Source of the DNA: Aspergillus flavus
Lineage: Eukaryota; Ascomycota; Eurotiomycetes; Eurotiales; Aspergillaceae
Assembly (NCBI RefSeq): GCF_009017415.1
Contig: NC_092408.1
Coordinates: forward strand, 3,038,001-3,102,000
Direction of reading: 5' to 3'
DNA: 64,000 nt
Shown here: piece by piece, positions 11,014 to 22,059 of the stretch
How positions within the stretch are numbered: position 1 is the first letter of the stretch
Layout: every line of letters starts with the position of its first letter
The notes under the pieces: model-generated
What the model saw: only the letters and a program-made list of their open reading frames with translations
Database searches by the model: none
What the model was told of the DNA's origin: nothing
Translations under genes and position numbers: made by a program

Positions 11014-13210
11014 ATGGAGCTCACCAATAACTTCACTCAATCGCAAGCGGATGAAAAGGCCAGCGGACATACGGACAATAGCCATGACAAACAGGGTTAT
11101 AGTCACCAAGAAGATGTAGGGTCGGGTGGCTACGCGGACGAGTCGGGGGAGCAAGGGTCTGAGCCTCCTGTAAGATCTATTGCAATGTCTCTATAACGGT
11201 CCCCAGACTTTTGTCAGGAATATCGAGAAATGACTTCCCTACTTTGAATGCCAGATGACTTTTCGTCGCTTTATGGGCTTCACAGCTATGGCCTTCTTAT
11301 GGACTGGGAGTCAGATTCCTGTCTATCTGTTTGGTGAGTTCGAATTAAATTTATGTCTCACTTTTCTTGCACTAATTGATGGACAGGAGGAATTCCACCC
11401 TACATCTACGGAGATATAGGCGGATCAGATCGATGGGTTTGGTTTGTACGTCCTGTGCCTTCTCGTATTCAGCAAAACAGTTCAACTTACAACCGCTTGA
11501 TATATTGCAGGTTTTAGCTAACCTCCTCGCTCTTGCCGGTGTCTGTCCATTTGTTGGATCCCTTTCCGATCTGATAGGCCGTCGCTATGTTGCCCTGATT
11601 GGAGTTACACTTATTTGTATCGGAATGATTGTGAGCAGTACTGCACACACGATGAATACATTCATTGGTAAGACTTTAGCTTACCAGCATGGCCTCTTTT
11701 TTCTGGCTAACCACTACTAGGCGGAATGGCCATCGCAGGTGCAGGTGCGGGCGTCAATGAGTTGACCGCATTGGCTGCAACATCTGAGATGGCGCCGACC
11801 AGACAGCGAGGTAAATATGTCGCCGTTCTGATCTTCACTATAGTGCCGTTCTGCCCATCTGTATTATGGGCTCAGCTTATAGCAGCCCATAGCGGTTGGC
11901 GATACGTTGGGGCATTCTGTGGTGCCTGGAACGGGTTCGGCTTGCTGATCACGGCGCTATTCTACTATCCACCACCAAGGATTAATTCGGAGGGATTGTC
12001 TCCCAAAGAGGTCATGAGTCGGGTTGACTATGTCGGTGGCTTCCTCAGTATTGTAGGACTAATCCTGTTTATGGCTGGGATGCAATGGGGCGGTTATCAG
12101 GTATCACGATCCTATATCACGTCGCTACTCCAATGCAGGTTGAACTCAGAGACTAACCTATACTACAGTATTCCTGGTCATCAGCGCATGTCCTCGTACC
12201 ACTTATCCTCGGATTTGCTTTGCTAGTTATCTTCGGAGTCTGGGAAGTCTACGGCGCAAGGTATCCTATCTTCCCCAGCCGCTTAAAGCAAGAACCTCGT
12301 ACCCTGGGTTTAACCCTAGTTATCACCTTCATCTCCGGTGCCAACTTTTTCTCCGTGATCATGTTTTGGCCCACCCAGTCATTCAACGTATACGGACATG
12401 ACCCAGTTGAAGTCGGCGTCAGAAGCTTACCCATCGGATTCGGCATCATGGGCGGTGCCTGTATCACACTGTGGCTATTGAGTCTCTTGCGAGGTCACAA
12501 TAAGGAACTACTGATCATCAGCAGTATCCTCATGACCGCCGGTTCGTACATCACCAACACCTATCAGCATACACCATAAATCCTAACTAACAGTCTTCAG
12601 GTTGCGGCGCAATGTCAATTGCCCGTCCCGACAACCTGCACCAACTATGGGGCCTACTCACCCTCGCCGGTCTAGGTATCGGCGGAATCGTAGTTCCAGC
12701 CTCCATCATGACAACTATCATCTGTCCAGATGTAAGCATCTTGTCAACCTGCAATACAAGAAGAGCAAATCAGAAGAGAAAAACCTAACACACTTATAGG
12801 ACCTAATCGCAACAATCTCCGCCCTCACCCTTTCCATCCGCGTAGTCGGCGGCAGCATCGGCTACACGATCTACTACAACGTCTTCATATCCAAATTCAT
12901 CCCAAATGCCAAACACTACATCGGCGGCGTCATGCTCACACAGCTCAACATCACGAATACTACTTACATCGCCGAAGCAATCGAGCTCACCGGTGCCTCG
13001 TTATTAGACGGATTGCGGGAGATTCCTGGAATTGCAGGAAATGAAACTGCGTATCAGGCTGTTGTGGCAGCAGGCCAGATGGCCTATTCTGAGGGCTATA
13101 AGTGGGTATATTATGTTAGTATTGCGTTTGGAGGCGTTTCGATTTTGGCAGCGTGTTTCTTGGGAAGTATTGGGGATTATATGGATGATCATGTGGCTGT
13201 GGTTATTTAG
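11014..13210 (+). CDS. MFS efflux transporter, TRI12 (trichothecene-pump) type
   Basis: Eight exons (11014-11169, 11255-11333, 11387-11445, 11511-11667, 11721-12100, 12169-12541, 12601-12731, 12800-13210) give 581 residues, with all phases consistent. The first about 52 residues are hydrophilic and cytoplasmic. A major-facilitator fold follows with about 12-14 predicted membrane helices. MFS motif A is clear (GSLSDLIGRRYVALIG). GAGAGVNELTALAATSEMAPTRQRGKY and the glycine-rich GGIVVPASIMTT segment resemble the TRI12/siderophore-transporter clade. A large extracellular loop near the C-terminus carries potential N-glycosylation sites (NITNTT, GNET). The substrate cannot be read from sequence. 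No biosynthetic genes are adjacent, so a general efflux or siderophore role is only an inference. Confidence 0.88.
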
Positions 13211-13472
13211 TGGGATATGGATGAATGGTTTAATCTATTTTTATGAACTTGCATTTGGGAAGATAGGAGGATTACACGGAGATATGTTGGGTGATTTAAC
13301 AATGACTATGAGTGGCAATTTAACCAGGTTTATATAATGGCAGTGTTTGTATGAGACATGAGGTATAAAGATATCAATCGAGCTAATGAACAGATATATA
13401 AATACGAATCAACACAATATAGGGGTATACGTAATTCGCTCCCAAAAAACACAAACGCTCAAATCATACAAA

Positions 13473-16400
13473 CTACTGCCATGTACTTTCCACTTGATTC
13501 ATGGCAGTTCGTTTTGGGACAAACCCAGAAATGGATGACTTGGACTTTCGCCTATCCTCTTTGGGGCGTAATCCTCTACTCAAACCACCCCCCAGGCCCC
13601 GAGCAAGGGAAGCAAATGGGGATGTATGCCATTGATCAAGATCATCTTCATGCTGGCCAACGTTGGATAAAATATCAGGCTGTTTCCGCGACCGAGTCAA
13701 AGGACTAGTCTCACCATCCGGTGTCGGCGAGGATGGGCTCCAGGGCCTCGGAATGTTTGAGACGATGTGCTCAGGGCATTTGCAGCCACATCCGGTGGGA
13801 CAGTATTGGTGTTCCTGGTCACTATCGTGCATGTCTATAGCGCCATTGGCCTTGTCATCTTGTAGCTCGGGAGATAACCCCGAAAACCAGCCCTGATGGC
13901 AGTCAAAGCAACTGACGTGGCCGCAATTGAGACAAGGAGTGAGCATTCCGTCTACTACTTCCCCGCATATAACGCAAGGAAGTTTGAGGGAAAGAGGTTG
14001 TTTCGGGTTGCAACCTTGGCAGATTGCAGGTGTAGGATCTCCCTTCATCTGCTTTTGAACTGGCGTCTCTGTCATGGGTTCACTGGTGAAAATTGACATC
14101 TGCAGAGGGCGGCCACATCGAATGCAGTGTCGTTGGATTTCCAGTCCTTGGTTACCTGCTTCCAGATTCGAGTTCACCGAACCTCTATGTCTGAGGGTTG
14201 GCAATGAAAGCGATGACCTCGGACTGTTGTAACCCCATTGACGGAAGTCCGTGTCGCTAGAGTGGTTGTTCACTCTCCCAATTTTTAGGACTTCACTGCG
14301 CTGTATATGTAGGCCCCAGATTGATAGCAGATGGGCGTACGCCTGTCGGTATGATCGATACAGACCGTCCTTCTTGCTGTCGATGAATGTATTTTGTGTG
14401 GCCTTGTCACCCTCAAAAGCGTCACGGTGTTTCAACGTCACCCGTAGCTTCGCTCGTGGCTTCGAGGCTTGTGTCTTTTCCAGTCTTTCACTTTCAGTAT
14501 CAGAATGTGTCTGAGAGGTAGGAGCAGTGGGTGTGGTGAGGTAGTCAGGAACTGCTGACACAGGTTTGGATATGAAAGTACTCGTAGGCCATATACCCCC
14601 TGTCGTGTTAGGGCTGCCGCTGGGGGTTTGCTTTTTTCGGGACAACGCGCTGGCCGGTGGTGAGGCTGATGAGGGACCAAAAGTGAAAGATCGGGAAAGG
14701 GAAGAAGCAAGAACAGAGCCAAGACCCGATGCGCTACGCGGCTGAGATTGTTGGTCAGGTGAGGCAGCTATCGAGGCAGTATGGCTCATAGCCTTCCTTT
14801 CTGCTGCAAAACCGGCAGCACGTGATGCTAAAGGGGGAGTTGTGCCTGTGGAATAGGGAGGAGTCGAGTCAGGACGCCAAATTTCCGAAGACGATCGTCC
14901 AGAGCTCTGCGTGATGGGTGTAGTATGGCTGTCCTTCGGTGTGGATCCCAGGGGTGTTGTCGTATGAGATTTACTGTGCGAGGCAGCCTGAGTAGAGTAG
15001 TTATTTAACGACAAGGGCTGATCGTCTACCCTCTTTGATACTGTTTTGCTTTGACCGTACTCCTCTCTCGGCGGGTACTTCTCATGGTTTGATTCATGCA
15101 GTACACAGCTGAGCATTGCTACCATCTGTACGTCACCGACCCGTTCAAAATGTTCGAAGAGGGCAGGAACAAGCCATTGTCCACCGAAAGGATGGTCTCC
15201 CCATTGAATCACACTATTGGCAGTATCTTTTGGACGCTGGTCTTGATTTCCGAGATCATAACTCAGGTCCACGGCACTATCTTTTCTCTGCATACGCTGG
15301 GGTCTTTCACCGGTGTCCAGGCCAGATATCTGGCCAGACTTGTTGTTATTGTGCAAGACCAATTTGACGAGGCCCCATATACGAGCTAATTCATAGAAGC
15401 CATGATCGAGAGCAACTGCAGCATTGTGAGCACAAACATCTGTACCTTTACCGCAGATACGGTAGTTGTTTGCCAGTTCACGTTTTGCTGGCAGCAACTC
15501 AGTGAAGTCATGAATAGATACAGTGTTCTGTGGATTTTCAGACGCTTTCGAAGTCATCATACCAACAGTTGACCTCTGAGAATTGTCTGTGGACCGCGGC
15601 TTATATAGCCCCAGACTGCCAGCACTGCGCCATGTTTGCGGTGTTGGGAACCGGTGTTGCAGAGTCGAGAGGATACCAGAAGATCCAGAAGAGCTGGAGG
15701 TCTCCGCGTCCGAGTCATCGGAGTAGTCAGATGTACCGTCATCGGTGCTGGTCATTGTACCCGAACCCCGTGGCCCGGGCGAACTCGTTTGTAGACGGCC
15801 AAATCCCTCAAAAACCTTGTCTGCCCTCGACAGCCTCGTCATTTCCTTGAAACCTAAGTTCTCCAGCAGAGACGCCGACTTGTCCTTTTTAGTAGGGAAA
15901 AAGCAGACTAAGCGACCATCATTGGCCCAAAGAGCACCACATGCCTTGGCCACAGGTACCATTACATTGGCATTGACTGGCCGTAGCAGTTCAGAGCTCA
16001 TCCCCAGTTCTTGGCTCTGAGACAGTCCTACTTCATCCTCGTCGCTTGACTCTCCCGCCTCTAGCTGGCCGCTGATGGGCGATTTGACGGTCTCGGTTGT
16101 TTCACCCAAAATCCAGGCTATGCTTTCTTCCAGGCTAGTCTCACCTAACAAATAGCGAACAACCCCTTCGAGGCAGCCTCTTTTATGAGAGAGAAAAGTT
16201 TCTGCAATGGTACGTAACTCTGCAACAAGCTTGTCGGCAAGTTCATCTGTGACAGCTGATGTCTTCTGCACACTGAACGTTGGCATTGCAGTCCTTGGGT
16301 AGTCGGCAGGGAACTTTATGTCCACTTTCAAGAAGAGCGAGTCACCTTCCGGGCCCCAAGGTCCATGCAAAGATATAGTTGCCTTCCGTTGCCTAACGTC

Positions 16401-17828
16401 CACGGAGTCAAAATCGACCTTGGTGAACTTCTCTCCCACATGCGTGATTTCATCACCTAAAGTTTCAACATCCCAACCCGATATTTTTACTCCTCGCATC
16501 CATGATATGGGATTCGTATCGTTCCGGATATTACTTCTGCCTTGCATGCCGATTCTTGAATCCGTGTTACCGCCCTGGGTCCACGGCCGAGTGTACGGCA
16601 CTGATATGGTGTTCAACCCCAAGGCACGGGATGAGCCGGAGACAGACTCCTGAAATGCGGATAGAGAATCTGTTTCATCATGGCCTCGACTGCTATCTTC
16701 ATCACGGAAGCTCTTGTAGACGGCACCATTGCGGGTGATGTTTATATTTGAGATAAATGACTTCCCCTTTTCGTAACCGACGCCACGCATGACATCCGGA
16801 TCAACTCTATGCAGACGGAGTTCCCTGTCAGTCCCCCACGAAACTAGCTGGAAATCCCTGTGATCAGCTCCATCGACCACGCCTCCGCGCGCTCTCCAGA
16901 GGAATTCCTTAACTTGACCCTTATGCCCTGGGAAGCTGTGCACTAGAGGAAGGTCTTTACTAGGATCTTCACCTTCCCCAGCCCGGCGACTATATAGATG
17001 AAGATCGCTATTGCCTCTCTGCGGCATTGCTAGAACACCCCATCCAAATGGGGTGTTCCTGGCGCGCCAAACCGGAAAAGGCGTTCTTATTATCTTCTCC
17101 GGCTCTTCACCTTCGACAGTATAATCCCAAAACTTGATCGTCTTATCCAAAGCGCATGTTGTCACCGCTCCTGGGCGAACTCTATTCCAATCAACACCAT
17201 AGATCTTGGTATCGTGAGCCTCGATGGACCGAATTGGATAAGCACCTTTTCTCTTGTCCCATATCCTTAGAAATTTATCATGGGAGCTGGCGATGACATT
17301 TGGATCCTGTCTGTTCCATTTAACTTGAGTTGCACCAGCAAACCAATCTGAGAACGAGATGGCAGGCCGAGAAGGAGATCGCAAATCCCAGCAATGAACA
17401 AAACTGTCCACGGCACATGTCGCTAAGGTGTCGGGATGATGAGCGGAGAAGTTTATATCTGTTATTGCGCGAGTGTGAGCATGCAGAACATGCTCAATTG
17501 AGTTCTGACAGGACTTCGTTGCCAAGTTCCACACCAATGCCTTCTGGTTCGATGTGCTGACGACCCAATAATCTCGAGCAGCGAACGGTGACCACTGAAC
17601 ATCCGCGACCTCCCATGGTGTATGATGAGGGAGGTATCGAGGCGGCGAATATGGCGAATCCAAATCGATGATATGAAGACCCTCCTTTGAAGCCAGAACT
17701 ACATCTCGTCCACATGGCGATATTGACATGGACCCCACGGGCTGCTCCACATGGAAAGAACTATCCTCTCCAAAAGTCGGACTTTCAAATGCCGAGGTGA
17801 GCGGCCTAGGCTCATTGGGATCGACCAT
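13473..17828 (-). CDS. MTC5: SEA/GATOR2 complex subunit Mtc5 (Sea3), WDR59 homologue
   Basis: A single uninterrupted minus-strand ORF of 1451 residues starts at the ATG 17828-17826. The SEA/GATOR2 complex at the vacuole controls TORC1 by acting on GATOR1. The N-terminal about 380 residues form WD40 repeats (VADVQWSPF, ALVWNL, ITDINFSAHHPD, HCWDLRS, VKWNRQDPN, LRIWDKRKG, IKFWDY). An RWD-like domain follows at about 440-560. The middle is long, Ser/Thr/Pro-rich and probably disordered. The C-terminus has paired Cys-X2-Cys motifs (CIRCGRP, CQGC, CVICGEVV, CLNCGHVSCFDCHQGWF, CPTGCGCKC), the zinc-binding RING-like end expected for WDR59. It is unusual here in lacking introns over 4.3 kb. It is divergent from UBC13. 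Confidence 0.92.
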   Translation of the reverse strand: MVDPNEPRPLTSAFESPTFGEDSSFHVEQPVGSMSISPCGRDVVLASKEGLHIIDLDSPYSPPRYLPHHTPWEVADVQWSPFAARDYWVVSTSNQKALVWNLATKSCQNSIEHVLHAHTRAITDINFSAHHPDTLATCAVDSFVHCWDLRSPSRPAISFSDWFAGATQVKWNRQDPNVIASSHDKFLRIWDKRKGAYPIRSIEAHDTKIYGVDWNRVRPGAVTTCALDKTIKFWDYTVEGEEPEKIIRTPFPVWRARNTPFGWGVLAMPQRGNSDLHLYSRRAGEGEDPSKDLPLVHSFPGHKGQVKEFLWRARGGVVDGADHRDFQLVSWGTDRELRLHRVDPDVMRGVGYEKGKSFISNINITRNGAVYKSFRDEDSSRGHDETDSLSAFQESVSGSSRALGLNTISVPYTRPWTQGGNTDSRIGMQGRSNIRNDTNPISWMRGVKISGWDVETLGDEITHVGEKFTKVDFDSVDVRQRKATISLHGPWGPEGDSLFLKVDIKFPADYPRTAMPTFSVQKTSAVTDELADKLVAELRTIAETFLSHKRGCLEGVVRYLLGETSLEESIAWILGETTETVKSPISGQLEAGESSDEDEVGLSQSQELGMSSELLRPVNANVMVPVAKACGALWANDGRLVCFFPTKKDKSASLLENLGFKEMTRLSRADKVFEGFGRLQTSSPGPRGSGTMTSTDDGTSDYSDDSDAETSSSSGSSGILSTLQHRFPTPQTWRSAGSLGLYKPRSTDNSQRSTVGMMTSKASENPQNTVSIHDFTELLPAKRELANNYRICGKGTDVCAHNAAVALDHGFYELARIWGLVKLVLHNNNKSGQISGLDTGERPQRMQRKDSAVDLSYDLGNQDQRPKDTANSVIQWGDHPFGGQWLVPALFEHFERVGDVQMVAMLSCVLHESNHEKYPPREEYGQSKTVSKRVDDQPLSLNNYSTQAASHSKSHTTTPLGSTPKDSHTTPITQSSGRSSSEIWRPDSTPPYSTGTTPPLASRAAGFAAERKAMSHTASIAASPDQQSQPRSASGLGSVLASSLSRSFTFGPSSASPPASALSRKKQTPSGSPNTTGGIWPTSTFISKPVSAVPDYLTTPTAPTSQTHSDTESERLEKTQASKPRAKLRVTLKHRDAFEGDKATQNTFIDSKKDGLYRSYRQAYAHLLSIWGLHIQRSEVLKIGRVNNHSSDTDFRQWGYNSPRSSLSLPTLRHRGSVNSNLEAGNQGLEIQRHCIRCGRPLQMSIFTSEPMTETPVQKQMKGDPTPAICQGCNPKQPLSLKLPCVICGEVVDGMLTPCLNCGHVSCFDCHQGWFSGLSPELQDDKANGAIDMHDSDQEHQYCPTGCGCKCPEHIVSNIPRPWSPSSPTPDGETSPLTRSRKQPDILSNVGQHEDDLDQWHTSPFASLARGLGGGLSRGLRPKEDRRKSKSSISGFVPKRTAMNQVESTWQ

Positions 17829-18615
17829 TGTGTAGCTGATGAGTCCCAGGTGCTCAATTTGCTGCTCCCTTTGAGTTTATTTACCGACTCCTGCCGAGGA
17901 GTACCTTGGGGATGTGTCGGGTTTCAAGTCTTCCTACAACTCATTAATAGAAAGGATTGTACGACACTAGGAAGTGCTTTCATCTCGATGGATTCGGAAT
18001 CGGCTCGTCAATTGTACGAAGTGAAGGTAGCGAAAGAATTGTCACACATTGCGCAATGATACAGCACTAGTAGTTGTCTTTAAGAATCCATTGTAAGTTA
18101 AATTGATAAGGTAGAGTAATAATTTCAGCGCCAATGTTTAGTACATGTGCACACTCACACATACAACAAAGCTTGAGCCACCCCAAGGACTTGAAACTGG
18201 TAGCTATAACATCTCCGCAACTCGAGGTGGTGTGGAGACGGGCCAACCTCGAGACATCCCTATCGGGCTTAGGATAGCAAGTTGCGCTTATGGCACGTAT
18301 GCGCTCCCGTGTCTAATTCAATATAGAAGGCGGTGAGATTAAGTGCCCCTCTGCCCGATGCATCTGCTGATGGCTTGGTAACCTTCATAGGATAAGTTAG
18401 GATCTTCCGGCTGTGACTAAACGGTTCCTTGCGGATCCTGGCCCCAACCTTGCATCATTTTCTCCGTGTTGGATTCTGCATCCATCTTGGGAAGCACTTG
18501 AACTCACTAGCTATAGCTGGTGCGCAGGAATAAAGAGAACTTCTGAAAACAGAACTCTAAGCCCCACCTTGGACTACACGCGGGGACATTTATCGTTTAG
18601 TTCTGGTCGTTCAAA
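17829..18615. promoter_or_regulatory. Divergent MTC5/UBC13 intergenic region
   Basis: 787 bp lies between the two divergent starts. Short ORFs exist (for example 17751-18059) but overlap the MTC5 start and have no coding features. No strong motif is assigned. Confidence 0.4.
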
Positions 18616-19244
18616 ATGGCGTTGCCGAAAAGAATAGTGAAGGAGACTGAGCGCCTTATGGCGGAGCCGTAAGTAACTTCCTCATAGTGGAAATAATGGA
18701 CTATAATTAATCCTTTGACTCTCTCAGGGTCCCTGGTATCAATGCTGTGCCTCATGAAGACAACCTGCGTTATTTCGATGTATCGATCCATGGGCCGGCC
18801 CAATCTCCATATGAAGGTATAGTGCACACGCCCTCATATCGAAAAGGAAGGGCCTAGGCGGTTGCTAATTGCCGACAAAGGTGGTATCTTCCGTCTTGAA
18901 CTGTTCTTGCCCGAAGATTATCCTATGACTCCTCCCAAGATTCGATTCTTGACCAAGATCTACCACCCCAACATCGACCGTCTCGGACGTATCTGCTTGG
19001 ATGTCCTGAAGAGTAAGACTTCTCCAGAGACTTCTCCCAAACGGTATTTATGGGCTAATGCGTGTTAGACAACTGGTCCCCTGCGCTCCAAATCCGTACA
19101 ATTCTGCTCTCTATCCAAGCCTTGCTCGGAGCTCCAAACCCAGATGACCCGCTTGCAAATGATGTCGCTCAACGCTGGAAGGAGGATGAGCCGGCTGCGA
19201 TACAGACCGCTCGGGAATGGACCAGAACACATGCCATGACTTAG
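18616..19244 (+). CDS. UBC13: Ubiquitin-conjugating enzyme E2 Ubc13
   Basis: Four exons (18616-18668, 18728-18816, 18881-19012, 19069-19244) give 149 residues, matching Ubc13/UBE2N length. With a Uev1/Mms2 partner it builds Lys63-linked chains in error-free DNA damage tolerance. The order of motifs is textbook: [49 protein letters not shown] with the HPN motif and catalytic Cys near residue 86, then [18 protein letters not shown] and [16 protein letters not shown]. The third splice gives LKNNWSPAL, where the human enzyme has Lys-Asp-Lys-Trp; this is a minor variation. The introns are 56-64 nt. The Mms2 partner is not in the window. Confidence 0.96.
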
Positions 19245-20107
19245 ATTATTGAGTGACTCAACAAAATTCACTATGACGGAATATGAACCAATACGTTGTG
19301 ATGTGACCATGAAAACAAAAGTTATACTGCGAGCCTAGGCCCTACCGGCAACTATCTTTTGGATCAATTTCATGCCTCCTGAGGGATCTTATATCATTTC
19401 TTTGAAAGAGAGACCCTGTTATACGTCCTCCCAATACGTCGATGATAGATTCAGCTCTGGCTCACGGCCCCTTTTGTGCTCCTGCACGACGAGGCAGTCG
19501 ATGCTGCAAAAATATGGTATATAGTCTTCACATTTGCTTTGCCATCAGATCAGAGCTGCACCTTGATAGAACGATTTTATTTCTCTAGAAGTTTATATTA
19601 CAAACTACCATCTTATACACTTGCATCATAGAGTTATCTTGGGCTTGAAATAGACAGCTAGTGCGGGTTTTAGCAGGTTCCCTATCATCAGTAACTACGA
19701 TGCTACGTGGTTCAAAACTAGTAGAGATCGCAGTATAGGGTTTATTGGCCAAGGATGCTTATGCATGTTATTCACATAGTATACTCCAACAGGAAAAAGG
19801 AAAGTCCCGCAATGAAACCAACTGCAATTCCCCGTACCGCATTAATATCAGCATAAGATATGGAGGTAACCTCCGAGCGAGGGGTCTTCAGAAAGCCACA
19901 GCACATGGCCCGCTCTCGCATCATTCACTACTCCCTCCATCTGCGTAGAAACGGATAAAGCCCCCAAACGTAAATAGCACCATGCCTCCAAATCCTGATA
20001 ACAGGTGTGATTATACTCCGTCGACTATCCCTCACACTCTCATCCCCTAACAGCAAATAGTAGTCGAACACGCGGCCCTATAAGCAGCAACCGACATATC
20101 AGACATC
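19245..20107. other. Intergenic region
   Basis: This holds the UBC13 3' end and the promoter of the Cys-rich gene. No coding, tRNA or repeat feature was recognised. Confidence 0.4.
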
Positions 20108-21559
20108 ATGAAAAACAAATCCAAAGGCAGATCGAAGGGTAAAGGAATGAACAAACTCAAGAAAGACCACACCAACAACAACAACAACAACAACAACAAC
20201 AAAGACAGGTAAGAATCATGAGACTATTCAATTTTCCTTCCTTACTACGCCCCTTTTTCAGTACGTGGCTGAAACATCTCAGTATCGGCTTCACGACCTC
20301 GAGCGAAACAATCACTGAGGTGAACTCAGGCAGGCTCTCAGAGATCACAACCCAAATTGAAACATCCCTTCGAATCGAAGACGATGCCCTTAACAAGTCA
20401 CTACTTTCCAAAACCGAGGATATCAACGCAGAAACGACAAAGAAGGAAAATGAAGCCAACACCAACGGCGATGGGGGGTTACCTAGAGTAGGCTCGCTCA
20501 AAAGACGGTTGAAGATGACCTTCACTGGCAGCCCCTTGAAACTGCCCGGCGACTCCGATAGGCACAGCTGCCATATTCACTCCCAGGATAAAGTGACTCG
20601 CTCGGAACGTTCTGGTTCCGGCACTGCTAGTTTGACGGATAGCAACACAATAGGGACGCATGGGAGTATTCACAGCCCGACAAAGCAGTCCCCGACTACT
20701 CCTCCTACCCCCAAATATTTGAAGTACATCAGGGCGACTAACGGTAAGTCTGTTCAGTCATTTTATGAAGTGTCTTACTTGTGGCTTGTTAGTGATTGAT
20801 TGGTTTCTGACTCTGATATCTGAATAGATTATATCTTTCTGGATCTGGACTTCCTGGAGACAGATAACCCCAACAAGGTCATTCAAGGCGGCTCTCTATC
20901 TGCGATGGAGGATACGAAGCGGCAAGCTCCTGGAGTGAGCCCTTCAGGAAAGAGACCTCCAGAGACAGGGGATAAAGATATCAAAAAGGGCCTTCAAAAA
21001 CAAGTAAGTAGATCTCATTGGAAACGAAGCTGATAAAGTTATTGACGTTATCAGATCGACCAAGTCCGTAGCCTCACTGGAACTGAGGTGAAAACCGTCT
21101 CTTCCACTGATTCCAAGTCACCACGCAGAGTGGATGACAGCCGACAATGGAATACCGTGAACCTCAGGTGCACTACTTGTCGTGGTAGCTGCCCAATCTG
21201 TAGTGTGGCATGCTGCAGATATGCAGAAGCTAAGCAGACAATTGCCGACACGGAAGCTAAGCCCGAGAAATCCGACAATGCAAGACAGATATTGCAGAAA
21301 ATTGAGGGGCTGGGTTCGCATGTCAAAGACATGAGTACCTTTTCCCTATGTAGTGAACCTGGAGGCTGCGGCAGACGTGTATGTCCGAGCTGTTGTGGTA
21401 GATGCCCAAGTGAGATGTGTGGTGATATTCAGTGCAAGGTAGTTTTCTTTCTTTTTTGTCTGCTTTTAAGTCACTTACGAGTACCTATATGGTGGTTAAC
21501 GTTACTTGCTCTAGGAATGCAAGCCAAATCCTTGGGAACTCTGCGATTGGCACGATTGA
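20108..21559 (+). CDS. Uncharacterised fungal protein with conserved-looking Cys-rich C-terminus
   Basis: Five exons (20108-20208, 20262-20743, 20828-21003, 21055-21438, 21515-21559) give 395 residues. The N-terminal exon is Lys-rich and ends in nine consecutive Asn codons. The middle is Ser/Thr-rich and polar, with TPPTPKYLKYI and a DYIFLDLDFLE segment. The last about 140 residues hold two Cys clusters: LRCTTCRGSCPICSVACC, then CSEPGGCGRRVCPSCCGRCP and CKECKPNPWELCDWHD at the end. The spacing suggests a zinc-binding or disulfide-rich module. I believe similar sequences exist in other filamentous fungi, but I know no function. An alternative start is the ATG at 20218 without the first intron, which would replace the Asn-rich exon by MRLFNFPSLL. 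The last exon is only 45 nt. Confidence 0.75.
20174..20200 (+). repeat. (AAC)9 trinucleotide microsatellite
   Basis: Nine perfect AAC units lie in frame in the proposed first exon of the Cys-rich gene and would encode Asn9. Length variation would not shift the frame. Confidence 0.9.
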
Positions 21560-22059
21560 AGATATGGGATTGGAAGTGAACCGGCTTGGCTACGGAAGGC
21601 ACACTGGAAAAGCCTCTTGTCTGGGTGAATATTGCTGAGAACTTAGATGAGTTTCAAGAGCGAGCGGAGTTTGATTTATGCTGAGATATCAGGTCATCTT
21701 TCACATGTATTGAAGCCGAATCTCTATGGACGAGGGGGCCTTTAATCGAACAATTCATGATGTCAACATGAGAACCAAGCGTAAAAGTATGGCCACTAGT
21801 CCCAGTAGCATCAAGACATAAATCAATATATCGTGAATAACAATTATCCCCCAATTACTATAGTCACCCCAGATGTCTCATAGAAGTTGAAGTTGCAAAC
21901 GGGGAAGGGCAGACGAGGTCACGTGTCGCACTTTAGCGAGGCTCCGCACCGCACCACAATTGTGTCAGCGTCTCGCGAACAGCTCGCCGCAGCGACCGAT
22001 ACGATACAACCACCCAACGCCAACCGACAACATCTCGTTGCGCATCTCCGACGTTCAAG
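21560..22059. promoter_or_regulatory. RPL24 promoter region
   Basis: This 500-bp interval follows the Cys-rich gene. The half closest to RPL24 is GC-rich and contains the TCACGTG element at 21919. The leader (about 22000-22059) is C/A-rich. Confidence 0.45.
21919..21925 (+). promoter_or_regulatory. TCACGTG E-box element (RPL24)
   Basis: GGTCACGTGTCG lies 135 bp before the RPL24 ATG. CACGTG sites bound by Cbf1-type bHLH proteins are known at ribosomal protein promoters in several non-Saccharomyces ascomycetes, so a similar role is plausible. Confidence 0.5.

Noticed and set aside
13473..17828. Fusion of two genes in the 1451-codon MTC5 ORF
   Set aside because: WD40, RWD, disordered linker and C-terminal Cys motifs in this order are the normal architecture of WDR59/Mtc5, so no fusion need be invoked.
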